64,000 bases of DNA, taken from contig NZ_QHKS01000009.1 in NCBI RefSeq assembly GCF_003353175.1, positions 1 through 64,000 on the forward strand. The letters are read 5' to 3'. The stretch comes from Paraburkholderia lacunae (GTDB taxonomy: Bacteria; Pseudomonadota; Gammaproteobacteria; Burkholderiales; Burkholderiaceae). This document shows positions 1 through 9,083 of the stretch, piece after piece; position 1 is the first letter of the stretch, and each line of letters opens with the position of its first letter. The notes under the pieces were generated by a model that did not search any database, was not told the origin of the DNA, and was given only the letters and a program-made list of their open reading frames with translations. A program made the translations under genes and the position numbers.

Positions 1-286
1 TTTTAAAGATCGGTTCCGCAGTCACCACCGAACCCGCACCGCGCGTCGTCAACCTCACAACCACCCGGCACCGCTTCGTTCTGCGTCGCTGCATCAGCAG
101 CAGAGAAACGGGATTATGAAGAATCTTTTTCGTTTCGTCAACAAAATTTTTTCGCTTTCGCTTAAAACCTTGTTGACGCTACGGCCGCTGGTTCCTGCAG
201 CGGCGCTCGTTCGCAAACGAGGAGGCGAATAGTAGGCGAACATCAGCCATGTGACAAGGGTTTGACGAAAATATTTTTTTGGCGAG

Positions 287-1555
287 TCACTTTCGGGGCA
301 AATTCACTACAGCGTCCATAGGAACCGCCTCGGCCATTGCGGCGTAGCCGGCGTCCCCAGGATGAATGTTGTCGCCACTGTCCAAGGCGCGCTGCAGGCG
401 GTCCGGGTGCGCCGGGTCGCGCAAGGCAGCGTCGAAATCCACGACGCCGTCGAACGCGTGGCTGGTACGGATCCATTGATTGACCGCGAGCCGTATGCTT
501 TCTCTCGGCGCCGGCAACGACGCCGGTGTCAGCGTTGCGCCGAAGATCTTCACGCCGCGGTGCCGCGCGACAGCGATCACCCTCTGATAACCAGCGATCA
601 GGTCGGGCGCCGTCACTGACGTATGCGGGAAATCGCAATCGAGACCACTGCGAGGGGGCATTGCTGCGAAATTGATGTCGTTGATGCCGATCAGCAGGAT
701 CGCTGTTTTGACGCCCGGCCGTTCGAGCACATCGCGATCGAAGCGTCGCACAAGCGCGTCCCCGTAGCACGGCGAGTCGCTCAGCAGGCGGTTGCCGCTA
801 ATGCCGAGATTGACGATCGCGGTAGAGCGATCGCCGCTGCCGGCGAGCCGGTGCGCCAGCGCGTCCGGCCAGCGGCGATTCTGATTCAAACTGGAGCGCA
901 TACCGTCGGTGATCGAATCGCCAATGGCCGCAACGGTAGCCGATGAAGGCACATCCACCGACAAGCCAGTCACCCATACGTAGTGCGTAAACCGGCCACG
1001 AAATGAATCTGCGGAAGCGTCCGCTGTGTGATTGCCCGGTGCGGAGACGTAATTCACCTGGTTCGAGACGCGGTGCCACGCCATAATTCTCTGTTCCGGC
1101 CCCATGAAGGCGCTAATCGCATAGGGCACGCCTGCGGCGATATCGATAGCCACCGTATCGCTATCCAGTTCGCCGCCCGCTGGAATGCTCACGGCGCCCT
1201 TGCCGCCAAAGGTCACGCGCGTCTCCCCGTTGCCCAAGGCTGCGGTGCCGCCCGCCGAGCGGGCAATGCGCAGATCGTCAATGACGAGCGGAGTCTTGCC
1301 GTATTCGTTGCTGAGATGAATCCGTGCGGATTTTCCAGACAGTGTCGGGTAGACGATCTGGCGAACCGTGCGCCCCGCTACCTCCGGGGCGCGGTACAGC
1401 GACGGCAAATCCGCGCGCTGTGGAATGGGCTGCAGGGCCGTCGCCCAAGCGGTGACCCAATGGTTCGGGGCGTCCGCGGCGAAAACAGTCGAGGCAACAG
1501 CAAATTGGGACAGTAGCGCCGCGCCACATGCGGCAACCAGGGTGCGAATGGTCAT
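287..1555 (-). CDS. Secreted SGNH/GDSL-family hydrolase
   Basis: A 422-residue protein of the SGNH/GDSL esterase-lipase family, probably exported. The start at 1555 is chosen because it opens directly into a signal peptide (residues 1 to about 27, ending near AVASTVFAADA); an in-frame ATG 72 bases upstream would bury it. Family blocks are visible: GDSITDG (about 212-218, nucleophile Ser), a Gly in GISGN (about 251-255), GIND (about 290-293) and DNIH (about 395-398, catalytic Asp and His). The region before block I is long, roughly 200 residues, as in secreted two-domain GDSL esterases. The substrate cannot be told from the sequence. It runs the same way as the FAD oxidoreductase at 1628-3253. 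Confidence 0.85.
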   Translation of the reverse strand: MTIRTLVAACGAALLSQFAVASTVFAADAPNHWVTAWATALQPIPQRADLPSLYRAPEVAGRTVRQIVYPTLSGKSARIHLSNEYGKTPLVIDDLRIARSAGGTAALGNGETRVTFGGKGAVSIPAGGELDSDTVAIDIAAGVPYAISAFMGPEQRIMAWHRVSNQVNYVSAPGNHTADASADSFRGRFTHYVWVTGLSVDVPSSATVAAIGDSITDGMRSSLNQNRRWPDALAHRLAGSGDRSTAIVNLGISGNRLLSDSPCYGDALVRRFDRDVLERPGVKTAILLIGINDINFAAMPPRSGLDCDFPHTSVTAPDLIAGYQRVIAVARHRGVKIFGATLTPASLPAPRESIRLAVNQWIRTSHAFDGVVDFDAALRDPAHPDRLQRALDSGDNIHPGDAGYAAMAEAVPMDAVVNLPRK

Positions 1556-1627
1556 TCGGGTAGTCGGTTCGAGGCCAAATGTGCATTGTGCCCGATCGAT
1601 CGCGCCAACTGCCGCGCTCAGTCCCAC

Positions 1628-3253
1628 TCACGCCGCGGCCAGCGCTTCGGTCATCTTCAACGCCAGGGCTTCCGCCACTTCGATTCCGTCGATAGCCGCC
1701 GAGTAGATCCCGCCGGCATACCCCGCGCCTTCGCCGGCCGGATACAGGCCCTCGACATTCATACTCTGATAATCGTCCCGGCGACGCACCCGGATCGGCG
1801 ACGACGTTCTCGTCTCGACGCCCGTCAGCACTGCGTCATGCATCGCGAAACCGGCAATCTTCTTGTCCAGCTGCGGCAGCGCTTCACGAATCGCTTCGAT
1901 CACGTAATCGGGCAGCGCGGTGCTGAGATCGGTCGGATGCACGCCCGGCTTGTATGACGGCACCACCGAACCCAGCGACGTGGACGGCCGGCCCGCAATA
2001 AAATCGCCGACCAGCTGACCCGGCGCACAATAATTGCCGCCACCCAGCTCGAACGCACGCTCTTCCCATTTGCGCTGAAAAGCAATGCCGGCGAGCGGGC
2101 CACCCGGATAATCGTCCGGGGTAATGCCGACGACGATCCCCGCATTCGCATTGCGCTCCGCACGTGAGTACTGACTCATCCCGTTAGTGACCACACGCCC
2201 CGGCTCGGAGGTGGCGGCGACGACAGTACCGCCCGGACACATGCAGAAGCTATAAACCGCGCGCCCGTTGCTGCAGTGATGGACCACCTTATAGTCGGCG
2301 GCGCCCAGCTGCTTGTGGCCGGCGAACTTGCCGAAACGGCTGCGATCGATCACCCCTTGCGGGTGCTCGATCCGGAACCCCAGCGAAAACGGCTTCGCCT
2401 CGATATAGACGCCGCGATCGTGCAGCATCTGGAAGGTATCGCGTGCGCTATGGCCGACCGCCAGCACGACATGATCGCAGCGCAAGGTGTCGCCGGTCGA
2501 GAGCTTGAGCCCGCGCACCTTGCCCTGATCGATCTCGATATCGTCGACCCGCGTCTCGAATCGAACCTCGCCACCAAGCTCATGAATGGTCGCGCGCATC
2601 TTCTCGACCATGCTGACGAGGCGGAACGTGCCGATATGCGGCCGGCTCAGATAAAGAATGTCCTCCGGCGCGCCCGCCCTGACGAATTCGTCGAGCACCT
2701 TACGGCCGTAGTGCTTCGGATCCTTGATCTGGCTATAAAGCTTGCCGTCCGAGAACGTCCCCGCGCCGCCTTCGCCGAACTGCACGTTCGATTCGGGATT
2801 CAGCACCGACTTGCGCCATAGGCCAAAAGTGTCCTTGGTGCGCTCGCGCACCGCCTTGCCGCGCTCCAGAATGATCGGCCGGAAGCCCATCTGCGCGAGG
2901 ATCAGACCGGCAAACAGACCGCACGGGCCCATGCCGATTACGACCGGACGCGGTACGTTCAATTGCGCTGGCGCTTTGGCGACGAAACGGTACGTCATAT
3001 CCGGCGTCACGCTGCAGTGCGGAACGTCCGCGAGCCGCCTGAGCGCGGCCGGCTCATCGTTCACCTCGACATCGACGATATACGTCAACTTGATGTCGGC
3101 GCGCTTGCGTGCGTCGTGCGCGCGGCGAAACACGGTGTATCGGATGAGGCCGTCCGCCGCCACGCCGAGTTCTCCGAGGCGCGCGAGGATCGCGCCGTCG
3201 AGAGCGCTTTCGGGATGGTCGAGCGGGAGTTTGATTTCGCTTAGACGTAACAT
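1628..3253 (-). CDS. FAD-dependent dehydrogenase, uncharacterised (COG2509-like)
   Basis: A 541-residue flavoprotein. A dinucleotide-binding motif GMGPCG sits at about 107-112 after an N-terminal domain of some 100 residues. The C-terminal AGEGAGYAGGI motif is typical of the FAD-dependent dehydrogenase family COG2509. The start at 3253 (MLRLSEIK) is preferred over an upstream in-frame Met because conserved-looking sequence begins there. The upstream flank shares the intergenic region with the divergent paa operon. No signal peptide or membrane segment is visible, so it is probably cytosolic. The family has no firmly established substrate, and neighbours do not reveal one. Confidence 0.82.
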   Translation of the reverse strand: MLRLSEIKLPLDHPESALDGAILARLGELGVAADGLIRYTVFRRAHDARKRADIKLTYIVDVEVNDEPAALRRLADVPHCSVTPDMTYRFVAKAPAQLNVPRPVVIGMGPCGLFAGLILAQMGFRPIILERGKAVRERTKDTFGLWRKSVLNPESNVQFGEGGAGTFSDGKLYSQIKDPKHYGRKVLDEFVRAGAPEDILYLSRPHIGTFRLVSMVEKMRATIHELGGEVRFETRVDDIEIDQGKVRGLKLSTGDTLRCDHVVLAVGHSARDTFQMLHDRGVYIEAKPFSLGFRIEHPQGVIDRSRFGKFAGHKQLGAADYKVVHHCSNGRAVYSFCMCPGGTVVAATSEPGRVVTNGMSQYSRAERNANAGIVVGITPDDYPGGPLAGIAFQRKWEERAFELGGGNYCAPGQLVGDFIAGRPSTSLGSVVPSYKPGVHPTDLSTALPDYVIEAIREALPQLDKKIAGFAMHDAVLTGVETRTSSPIRVRRRDDYQSMNVEGLYPAGEGAGYAGGIYSAAIDGIEVAEALALKMTEALAAA

Positions 3254-3403
3254 GAGTACCGGGGGATGCAGGAAGGCCGCAAATCGCGGCCAATTCACAA
3301 TTTTATAGGTTATGCGTCGGCACGGGGCAGCGGCGGTCGCGAAACGCCTGGTCAACGACGCCCTTCTCCCCCTATCGAGACAGCGGCATCATCTTAAAAA
3401 TTT

Positions 3404-3425
3404 ATCAACCGACCGGTCGGTTGAT
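3404..3425. promoter_or_regulatory. Perfect palindrome in front of paaA, candidate PaaR operator
   Basis: A perfect 22-bp palindrome with core AACCGACCGGTCGGTT is centred at 3414/3415, 44 bases before the paaA start codon. It has the form of a TetR-family operator. Established knowledge: in Burkholderia the phenylacetate genes are repressed by the TetR-type PaaR through a conserved palindrome. A TetR gene lies in the same locus at 8242-8850. I saw no second full copy in the window. Confidence 0.8.
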
Positions 3426-3468
3426 TTATACTGCGCAGACACAGACAACTTCCGCTGAGAGCGTCCCC

Positions 3469-4467
3469 ATGTATACGCAATCCCTGGATATCCCCGGCAA
3501 TGTCGCCCCGCTCGACGCCGGCGCAGGTTCGCCCGAGCAGGCGCAATTCGATGCGGTCATGACCGCCGACGGCAAAATCGAACCGCAGGACTGGATGCCC
3601 GAGGCCTACCGCAAGACGCTGGTGCGGCAAATCTCGCAGCACGCTCATTCGGAAATCGTCGGCATGCTGCCGGAAGGCAACTGGATCACGCGCGCGCCCA
3701 GCCTGAAGCGTAAGGCGATCCTGCTCGCCAAAGTGCAGGACGAAGCCGGTCACGGCCTCTATCTATATAGCGCGGCAGAAACGCTCGGCGTGTCGCGCGA
3801 TCAGCTGATCGCGGCGCTGCATTCGGGCAAAGCCAAATATTCGAGCATCTTCAATTACCCGACGCCCACCTGGGCGGACGTCGGCGTGATCGGCTGGCTG
3901 GTCGACGGCGCGGCGATCATGAACCAGATTCCGCTGTGCCGCTGCACCTACGGGCCGTACGCCCGCGCGATGATCCGCATCTGCAAGGAAGAATCGTTCC
4001 ATCAACGCCAGGGTTTCGACGCGCTGATGTCGATGATGGCCGGCACCGAAGCGCAACGCGAGTTGGTCCAGCAGGCCGTGAACCGCTGGTGGTGGCCGGT
4101 GCTGATGATGTTCGGCCCGAGCGACAAAGACTCGATCCACAGCAATCAGTCGTCGCAATGGGGCATCAAACGTATTTCCAACGACGATCTGCGCCAGAAA
4201 TTCGTCGACGCCGCCGTCGACCAGGCCAAGGTGCTCGGCGTCACGCTGCCGGACCCGGACCTGAAATGGAACGAAGCGCGCGGCCACTATGACTACGGCG
4301 ACATCGACTGGGAAGAATTCTGGCGCGTCGTGAACGGTGACGGCCCGTGCAACCGGGAACGCCTCGCCACCCGCGTGAAAGCCCATGACGACGGCGTCTG
4401 GGTGCGCGAAGCCGCTCTCGCCCACGCCGAAAAGCAGCGCCAGCGTGCGCAGCAGCACGCCGCCTGA
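3469..4467 (+). CDS. paaA: Phenylacetyl-CoA 1,2-epoxidase catalytic subunit PaaA
   Basis: Catalytic subunit of the multicomponent phenylacetyl-CoA epoxidase, which adds one oxygen atom across the aromatic ring of phenylacetyl-CoA. It is 332 residues, the usual size. It shows the ferritin-like di-iron ligands: Glu in HSEIVG (about 62), EAGH (92-95) and EESFH (174-178). The start at 3469 (MYTQSLDI) fits the family; a Met 48 bases earlier lies inside or beside the operator palindrome and is rejected. It is the first gene of paaABCDE, so the promoter and the palindrome at 3404-3425 likely govern the whole set, with induction by phenylacetyl-CoA expected from family knowledge. Confidence 0.97.
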   Translation: MYTQSLDIPGNVAPLDAGAGSPEQAQFDAVMTADGKIEPQDWMPEAYRKTLVRQISQHAHSEIVGMLPEGNWITRAPSLKRKAILLAKVQDEAGHGLYLYSAAETLGVSRDQLIAALHSGKAKYSSIFNYPTPTWADVGVIGWLVDGAAIMNQIPLCRCTYGPYARAMIRICKEESFHQRQGFDALMSMMAGTEAQRELVQQAVNRWWWPVLMMFGPSDKDSIHSNQSSQWGIKRISNDDLRQKFVDAAVDQAKVLGVTLPDPDLKWNEARGHYDYGDIDWEEFWRVVNGDGPCNRERLATRVKAHDDGVWVREAALAHAEKQRQRAQQHAA

Positions 4468-4506
4468 ACCGGGCGGCAAACCAGGCAAAGTATCAGGAGA
4501 ACAGCA

Positions 4507-4791
4507 ATGAACAAGGAATGGCCGATTTGGGAAGTCTTCGTGCGCAGCAAGCAGGGACTCGACCACAAACACTGCGGCAGTCTGCACGCCGCCGACGCGC
4601 CGATGGCGCTGCGTATGGCGCGCGACGTCTACACCCGCCGCCAGGAAGGCGTGAGCATCTGGGTGGTGCCGTCGTCGGCGATTACGGCGTCCGCGCCGCA
4701 AGACAAGGCGGAGCTGTTCGAACCGGCTGGCGACAAGATCTATCGCCACCCGACGTTCTACACGCTCCCCGACGAAGTCAACCACATGTAA
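4507..4791 (+). CDS. paaB: Phenylacetyl-CoA epoxidase subunit PaaB
   Basis: A 94-residue protein matching PaaB, the small subunit that bridges the PaaA/PaaC core of the epoxidase complex. It begins MNKEWPIWEVF and contains the family's KQGLDHKHCGSLHA segment. An AGGAG Shine-Dalgarno lies a few bases before the ATG. It lies 39 bases after paaA and 8 bases before paaC, as expected inside an operon. No cofactor motif is visible, consistent with a structural role. Confidence 0.95.
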   Translation: MNKEWPIWEVFVRSKQGLDHKHCGSLHAADAPMALRMARDVYTRRQEGVSIWVVPSSAITASAPQDKAELFEPAGDKIYRHPTFYTLPDEVNHM

Positions 4792-4799
4792 GCGCGGCC

Positions 4800-5603
4800 A
4801 TGAACATCACGCCTGAACATCTGAAGTACGTGCTGCGCCTCGCGGATACCGCGCTGATCCTCGGTCAGCGCAATACCGAATGGTGCGGCCACGGCCCGAT
4901 CCTCGAAGAGGACATCGCGCTGTCGAACATGAGCCTCGATCTGATCGGCCAGGCGCGCCTGCTGTACACGCACGCCGCTTCGCTGGAACAGCAGCTCACC
5001 GGCAAAACCCGCACCGAAGACGACTACGCGTACTTCCGTGCCGAACGCGAATTCGCCAATTACACGCTGGCCGAGTTGCCGCACTACGGGCCGCTGTCCG
5101 GCACTGCGCAGGCCGAGAAGGACTACGCGGTCACGATCGTGCGCAATTTTCTGTACTCGACGCTGATGGCGCATCTGTGGACAGCGCTCACTACGTCGAA
5201 AGACGAGCAGCTTGCGGCGATTGCGTCGAAGTCGATCAAGGAAACCCGTTATCACGTGCACCACGCCAGCGAATGGCTGATCCGTTTCGGCGACGGCACC
5301 GACGAATCGCATCGCCGCTCGCAAGCCGCGCTCGACTATCTGCTGCCGTACACGCGTGAATTCTTCAGCGTGGACGAGGTGGAGGAGACCATCGCCGCCG
5401 CCGGCATCGGCCCGCTGACGTCGGACCTCGAAGCCGCCTGGCTCGACGACGTACGCGCCACGCTCGGCGAAGCCACGCTGACGTTGCCGGAAGCCGTCAA
5501 GCACATCACCACCGGCAAGCACGGCGAGCATTCGGAGCACATGGGCTTCGTACTGGCCGAAATGCAAAGCCTCGCGCGCCAGCATCCGGGCGCCAGCTGG
5601 TAA
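4800..5603 (+). CDS. paaC: Phenylacetyl-CoA epoxidase structural subunit PaaC
   Basis: A 267-residue ferritin-like protein that pairs with PaaA in the epoxidase core. Family knowledge: PaaC resembles PaaA in fold but is the structural partner. The start MNITPEHLKYVLRLAD is placed at 4800, eight bases after the paaB stop. The reading frame extends upstream through paaB without a stop, but that part has no family resemblance. Conserved-looking elements include QRNTEWCGHGP near the N-terminus and ETRYHVHHASEW mid-protein. Confidence 0.95.
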   Translation: MNITPEHLKYVLRLADTALILGQRNTEWCGHGPILEEDIALSNMSLDLIGQARLLYTHAASLEQQLTGKTRTEDDYAYFRAEREFANYTLAELPHYGPLSGTAQAEKDYAVTIVRNFLYSTLMAHLWTALTTSKDEQLAAIASKSIKETRYHVHHASEWLIRFGDGTDESHRRSQAALDYLLPYTREFFSVDEVEETIAAAGIGPLTSDLEAAWLDDVRATLGEATLTLPEAVKHITTGKHGEHSEHMGFVLAEMQSLARQHPGASW

Positions 5604-5624
5604 GCACCCAACCGGAATCCGCCG

Positions 5625-6167
5625 ATGACGACCTCGACTGCCATGTCCGCTACCGACACCACGCTTGAACGCGTATGGTCCGTGCTCGAAACGGTCCCAG
5701 ATCCGGAAATCCCGGTGGTATCGATTCGTGAGCTCGGCATTCTGCGCGACGTGCGCCGCGCCGCCGACGGCGTGCTCGAAGTCGTCATCACGCCAACCTA
5801 TTCGGGTTGCCCGGCGATGTCGCAAATCGCCGAAGACGTCGCCCACGCGCTGGATGCGGCCGAACTCAAGCCGTACCGGATCGCCACCGTGCTCGCGCCC
5901 GCCTGGACCACCGACTGGATGACCGCCGACGCGCGCGAAAAGCTGCGCGCCTACGGCATTGCACCGCCCACGGGCAATTGCGGCAACGCTGCGCCGTCGC
6001 AGGAAAAAGTGCTGCGCTTCGTACCGCGCGCCCTGCCGGCGCCGTCGTGCCCCCGTTGCGGCTCGGCGCATACCGAACGCCTCGCGCAATTCGGCTCGAC
6101 GGCCTGCAAGGCGTTGTACCGCTGCATCGACTGCCGCGAACCCTTCGACTACTTCAAACCATACTGA
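5625..6167 (+). CDS. paaD: PaaD, Fe-S assembly-type maturation factor of the epoxidase
   Basis: A 180-residue PaaD homologue of the MIP18/SufT-like family, thought to help mature the iron or iron-sulfur centres of the epoxidase system. The N-terminal domain carries VPDPEIPVVSIRELGI and the conserved Cys in TYSGCPAM. The C-terminus has a zinc-ribbon-like pair, CPRCGS and CIDC. Two starts are possible (5625 and 5643, six residues apart); the first is given. The stop is one base before the paaE start, so the two are closely coupled. Confidence 0.93.
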   Translation: MTTSTAMSATDTTLERVWSVLETVPDPEIPVVSIRELGILRDVRRAADGVLEVVITPTYSGCPAMSQIAEDVAHALDAAELKPYRIATVLAPAWTTDWMTADAREKLRAYGIAPPTGNCGNAAPSQEKVLRFVPRALPAPSCPRCGSAHTERLAQFGSTACKALYRCIDCREPFDYFKPY

Positions 6168-6168
6168 T

Positions 6169-7257
6169 ATGGCCACCCCGCAATTTCATCCGCTGCGTAT
6201 CCGCGAAGTGCGACCCGAAACCGCCGACGCGGTTTCAGTCGCTTTCGAAGTTCCCGTCGAACTGCGCGACCAATACCGCTTCACGCAGGGCCAGTTCGTC
6301 ACGCTTAAAACGCACATCGACGGCGAGGAAACGCGCCGCTCGTATTCGATCTGCGTAGGCGTCACCGATTACGATCGCGACGGCGAACTGCGCATCGGTA
6401 TCAAGCGCGTGCGCGGCGGGCGCTTTTCGAACTTCGCGTTCGATACACTGCAGCCCGGCCATACGATCGACGTAATGACGCCGGACGGCCGCTTCTTCAC
6501 GCATCTGAACGCGGACCAGGGCAAGCAGTACATCGCGTTTTCCGGCGGCTCGGGCATCACGCCGGTGCTGGCGATCATCAAGACAACCCTGGAAGTCGAG
6601 CCGCGCAGCACGTTCACGCTGGTGTACGGCAACCGCAGTGTGGACCAGATCATGTTCGCGGAAGAACTCGAAGATCTGAAGAACCGCTACATGAGCCGCT
6701 TCGTGCTCTATCACGTGCTGTCAGACGACCTCCAGGAAGTCGAGCTGTTCAACGGCGTGCTCGACCAGGATAAGTGCGCAGCCTTCATCGAGAACCTGCT
6801 GCCGGCGGATGCCATCGACGAAGCGTTCATCTGCGGCCCCGCCCCGATGATGGATGCCGCAGAAGCCGCGCTGAAAGCCGCCGGCGTGCCGTCCGGGAAG
6901 GTGCACGTCGAGCGCTTCGGCTCGCCTCTGCCGCAAGCAGGGGTGCCGCCCGTCGAAATCACCGACGACACGCCTGCCGCCGACCTCGAAATCGTCCTTG
7001 ACGGCAAGAAACGCAAGCTGCGCCTGCCTTATCAGGGTGTGAGCGTACTCGACGTCGGCCTGCGCGCGGGCCTCGCGCTGCCGTATGCATGCAAGGGTGG
7101 CGTCTGCTGCACCTGCCGCGCGAAAGTGCTGGAAGGCGAAGTCAAGATGGAAAAGAACTACACGCTGGAAGAACATGAGATTCGCGACGGATTCGTGCTC
7201 ACCTGCCAATGCCATCCGATCAGCGATCGCGTGGTGGTGAGCTACGACGAACGTTGA
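6169..7257 (+). CDS. paaE: Phenylacetyl-CoA epoxidase reductase PaaE
   Basis: The 362-residue electron-transfer component that passes electrons from NADPH through FAD and a plant-type [2Fe-2S] cluster to the PaaA di-iron site. Domains in order: FAD-binding beta barrel (RRSYSICVG near residue 50), a nucleotide-binding domain (SGGSGITP near 123, CGPAPMM near 223), and a ferredoxin domain with cluster cysteines 308, 313, 316 and about 346. It is the last gene of the paa run and is followed by a strong terminator hairpin at 7335-7386. Confidence 0.96.
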   Translation: MATPQFHPLRIREVRPETADAVSVAFEVPVELRDQYRFTQGQFVTLKTHIDGEETRRSYSICVGVTDYDRDGELRIGIKRVRGGRFSNFAFDTLQPGHTIDVMTPDGRFFTHLNADQGKQYIAFSGGSGITPVLAIIKTTLEVEPRSTFTLVYGNRSVDQIMFAEELEDLKNRYMSRFVLYHVLSDDLQEVELFNGVLDQDKCAAFIENLLPADAIDEAFICGPAPMMDAAEAALKAAGVPSGKVHVERFGSPLPQAGVPPVEITDDTPAADLEIVLDGKKRKLRLPYQGVSVLDVGLRAGLALPYACKGGVCCTCRAKVLEGEVKMEKNYTLEEHEIRDGFVLTCQCHPISDRVVVSYDER

Positions 7258-7334
7258 ACTGGAGCATTGGCGCATTGCGGGGCTGATGTGTAACGGCCGC
7301 AGCGCTTTCAGCAGGTCCGTGATCCGCTTACACT

Positions 7335-7387
7335 AAGGGCCGCTCATCGATCGGACAATTGTCCCCGTCGGAGAGCGGCCCTTTTTG
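7335..7387 (+). terminator. Terminator of the paaABCDE operon
   Basis: An 11-bp inverted repeat (AAGGGCCGCTC at 7335-7345 pairing with 7373-7383) is followed by a run of five T. A second perfect palindrome, GGACAATTGTCC (7353-7364), lies in the loop, so the RNA would form a hairpin on top of a hairpin. It separates paaE from the DUF1835 gene. Confidence 0.85.
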
Positions 7388-7414
7388 TTATCTGTCAGCC
7401 CAAGCCACTTGCCG

Positions 7415-8230
7415 ATGAGCACGATCCATCTCACCAACGGCGATGTCGCCGCCGAGTCACTGCGCACCGCGCTGCATGAGGCGGGCCGCGACGAGCGCGT
7501 GCACGCACTGCGCGACGATCTGGCGGTTGGCCCGCTGCGCGGCATCGACGATGCGCCCGATGTGCGGGCGGACTTCTGGGATCGCGTCAGCACGGACACG
7601 ACGCGCGATTTCCTTCGCGAATTGCGCGAGCAGGCGGCGAGGCTGGAAACGATCGCGGGCGGCGCCGCGAATCTGGTGGTCTGGCACGGCGAGAGCGCGT
7701 CCGATCAATTGATGCTGCGCCGCGTCGGCTATCACCTGCGCAACAGCCCGCAGCGGCTCAACGAAGTGCGCCTGTCGATTCGCGATCTCACCGATCCCGG
7801 CGCATGGGCGCACAGCCGCAGAGACCGCGCGACGTCCGTCGGCATGTTCCCGCCGAGCGTGCTGCAGGCTCGCCTGCCGGACGCCGCACCGATTTCGATG
7901 CTACGGATCAGCCGGCTCGCGCTCGAATGGCAGGAAGTCAAACAGGCCAACGGCGAGACGCGGCGCTGGCGCGACAACACGTTCACGAGCGGCAGCTTCG
8001 CCGACCTCGACGCGCTGGTTCTCGAGCACGCGAGCGGCGCCTGGCAGCCGGCCGCGCCCATTGCCGCGGAATTGATGACCGCCGAACTCGGGTTTCTGGT
8101 TAGCGACAGCGTTGTGCTGTGGCGCTTCCGCGAACTGGCCGCGAGCAGGCGCATCCAGTTGCGCGGCGACGCGACCGCGTGGCGCACGCTGGAACTGTGC
8201 GCCACCCTTACTCCCTGTTCACATCAATAA
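7415..8230 (+). CDS. DUF1835 domain-containing protein
   Basis: A 271-residue cytosolic protein of the DUF1835/DUF3658 family (N-terminus MSTIHLTNGDVAAESL, then GPLRGID and a VVWHGESASDQLMLRR segment). The biochemical role of the family is not established. The start at 7415 gives the family N-terminus; only a TTG lies upstream in frame. It follows the paa terminator and stops 11 bases before the TetR gene, so the two are probably co-transcribed. No link to phenylacetate is visible other than position. Confidence 0.8.
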   Translation: MSTIHLTNGDVAAESLRTALHEAGRDERVHALRDDLAVGPLRGIDDAPDVRADFWDRVSTDTTRDFLRELREQAARLETIAGGAANLVVWHGESASDQLMLRRVGYHLRNSPQRLNEVRLSIRDLTDPGAWAHSRRDRATSVGMFPPSVLQARLPDAAPISMLRISRLALEWQEVKQANGETRRWRDNTFTSGSFADLDALVLEHASGAWQPAAPIAAELMTAELGFLVSDSVVLWRFRELAASRRIQLRGDATAWRTLELCATLTPCSHQ

Positions 8231-8241
8231 AACCAACGACC

Positions 8242-8850
8242 ATGGCCCGCACCCGAGCCCCCGACCACGAAACGCAGCGTGACCAGATTCTCGAATTGGC
8301 CGCCGCGAAATTCGCCCAGACCAGCTATCCGAGCACCTCGATGGCCGATCTCGCCGCTGCGAGCGGCACCTCGAAAGCGCGCCTGTACCACTACTACGCA
8401 AGCAAAGAAGCGATCCTGTTCGATCTGCTGGACCGTTACACGAAGCGGCTGATGCTGATCATTGCCGAGGTCGAGGGGGCGAGCCAACGCCGCGGATTGA
8501 CGGAACGGGAGACATTCGCCGAATTGATCCGCGCGTTTCTGTCGGAATACGAGACGTCGCACAGCCGGCACGTCGCGCTCCTGAACGACGTGAAGTATCT
8601 GGTCGACAGCCAGCGCGAGGTCATCCTGAACCGCCAGCGCGACGTGGTGGCGGCGTTCGCGCGGCAGCTGGCGCGCGCCTATCCCGAGCGCGCAACGCGC
8701 GAAAACCAGACCGCCCTCACGATGATGGTGTTCGGCATGATCAACTGGACGTTCACCTGGCTCAAGCCAGACGGGCGGATGGGCTATCGGGAATTTGCCG
8801 AGCAGGTGGTCGGCATGGTCGATCATGGATTGAGCACCGCGCAGACTTGA
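8242..8850 (+). CDS. paaR: TetR-family regulator, probable PaaR
   Basis: A 202-residue TetR-family repressor. The N-terminal helix-turn-helix is clear (MADLAAASGTSKARLYHYY, about residues 34-52) and is followed by the usual KEAILFDLL helix. Its position just downstream of paaABCDE and the TetR-type palindrome in front of paaA make it the likely PaaR, a repressor released by phenylacetyl-CoA. That assignment comes from context and family knowledge. No copy of the 3404 palindrome was found in front of this gene or of its neighbour at 7415, so autoregulation is not apparent. Confidence 0.85.
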   Translation: MARTRAPDHETQRDQILELAAAKFAQTSYPSTSMADLAAASGTSKARLYHYYASKEAILFDLLDRYTKRLMLIIAEVEGASQRRGLTERETFAELIRAFLSEYETSHSRHVALLNDVKYLVDSQREVILNRQRDVVAAFARQLARAYPERATRENQTALTMMVFGMINWTFTWLKPDGRMGYREFAEQVVGMVDHGLSTAQT

Positions 8851-8905
8851 TGGCGCACGGCAGCATTGTTCTGACGAAATAGTGGCTAACGCACGACACT
8901 TTGCC

Positions 8906-8921
8906 TCGAACGCTCGTTCAA
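8906..8921. promoter_or_regulatory. TetR-type operator-like inverted repeat upstream of the GNAT gene
   Basis: TCGAACGCTCGTTCAA is an imperfect 16-bp inverted repeat. It matches the perfect palindrome at 25021-25036 at 14 of 16 positions. It lies in an AT-rich stretch 163 bases before the GNAT start codon. The protein that would bind it is not known. Confidence 0.4.
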
Positions 8922-9083
8922 TTTATTTTCCATTTAAAAATCATATACATAAAAATAGGGAGCAAACTTTTTAGGCAGTCTCCTCAAGATTTGATACGGG
9001 TTTTCCCTAGTGAGGGATATGCATTTCCGCTAAAATCGTTTTTGCGGTGCACCAATCCGCTCGATCAAAAGGAGAACCTATCC

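Noticed and set aside
4758..6176. A 472-codon minus-strand frame under paaC-paaD
   Set aside because: It is an antisense shadow; paaC and paaD match their families over full length.
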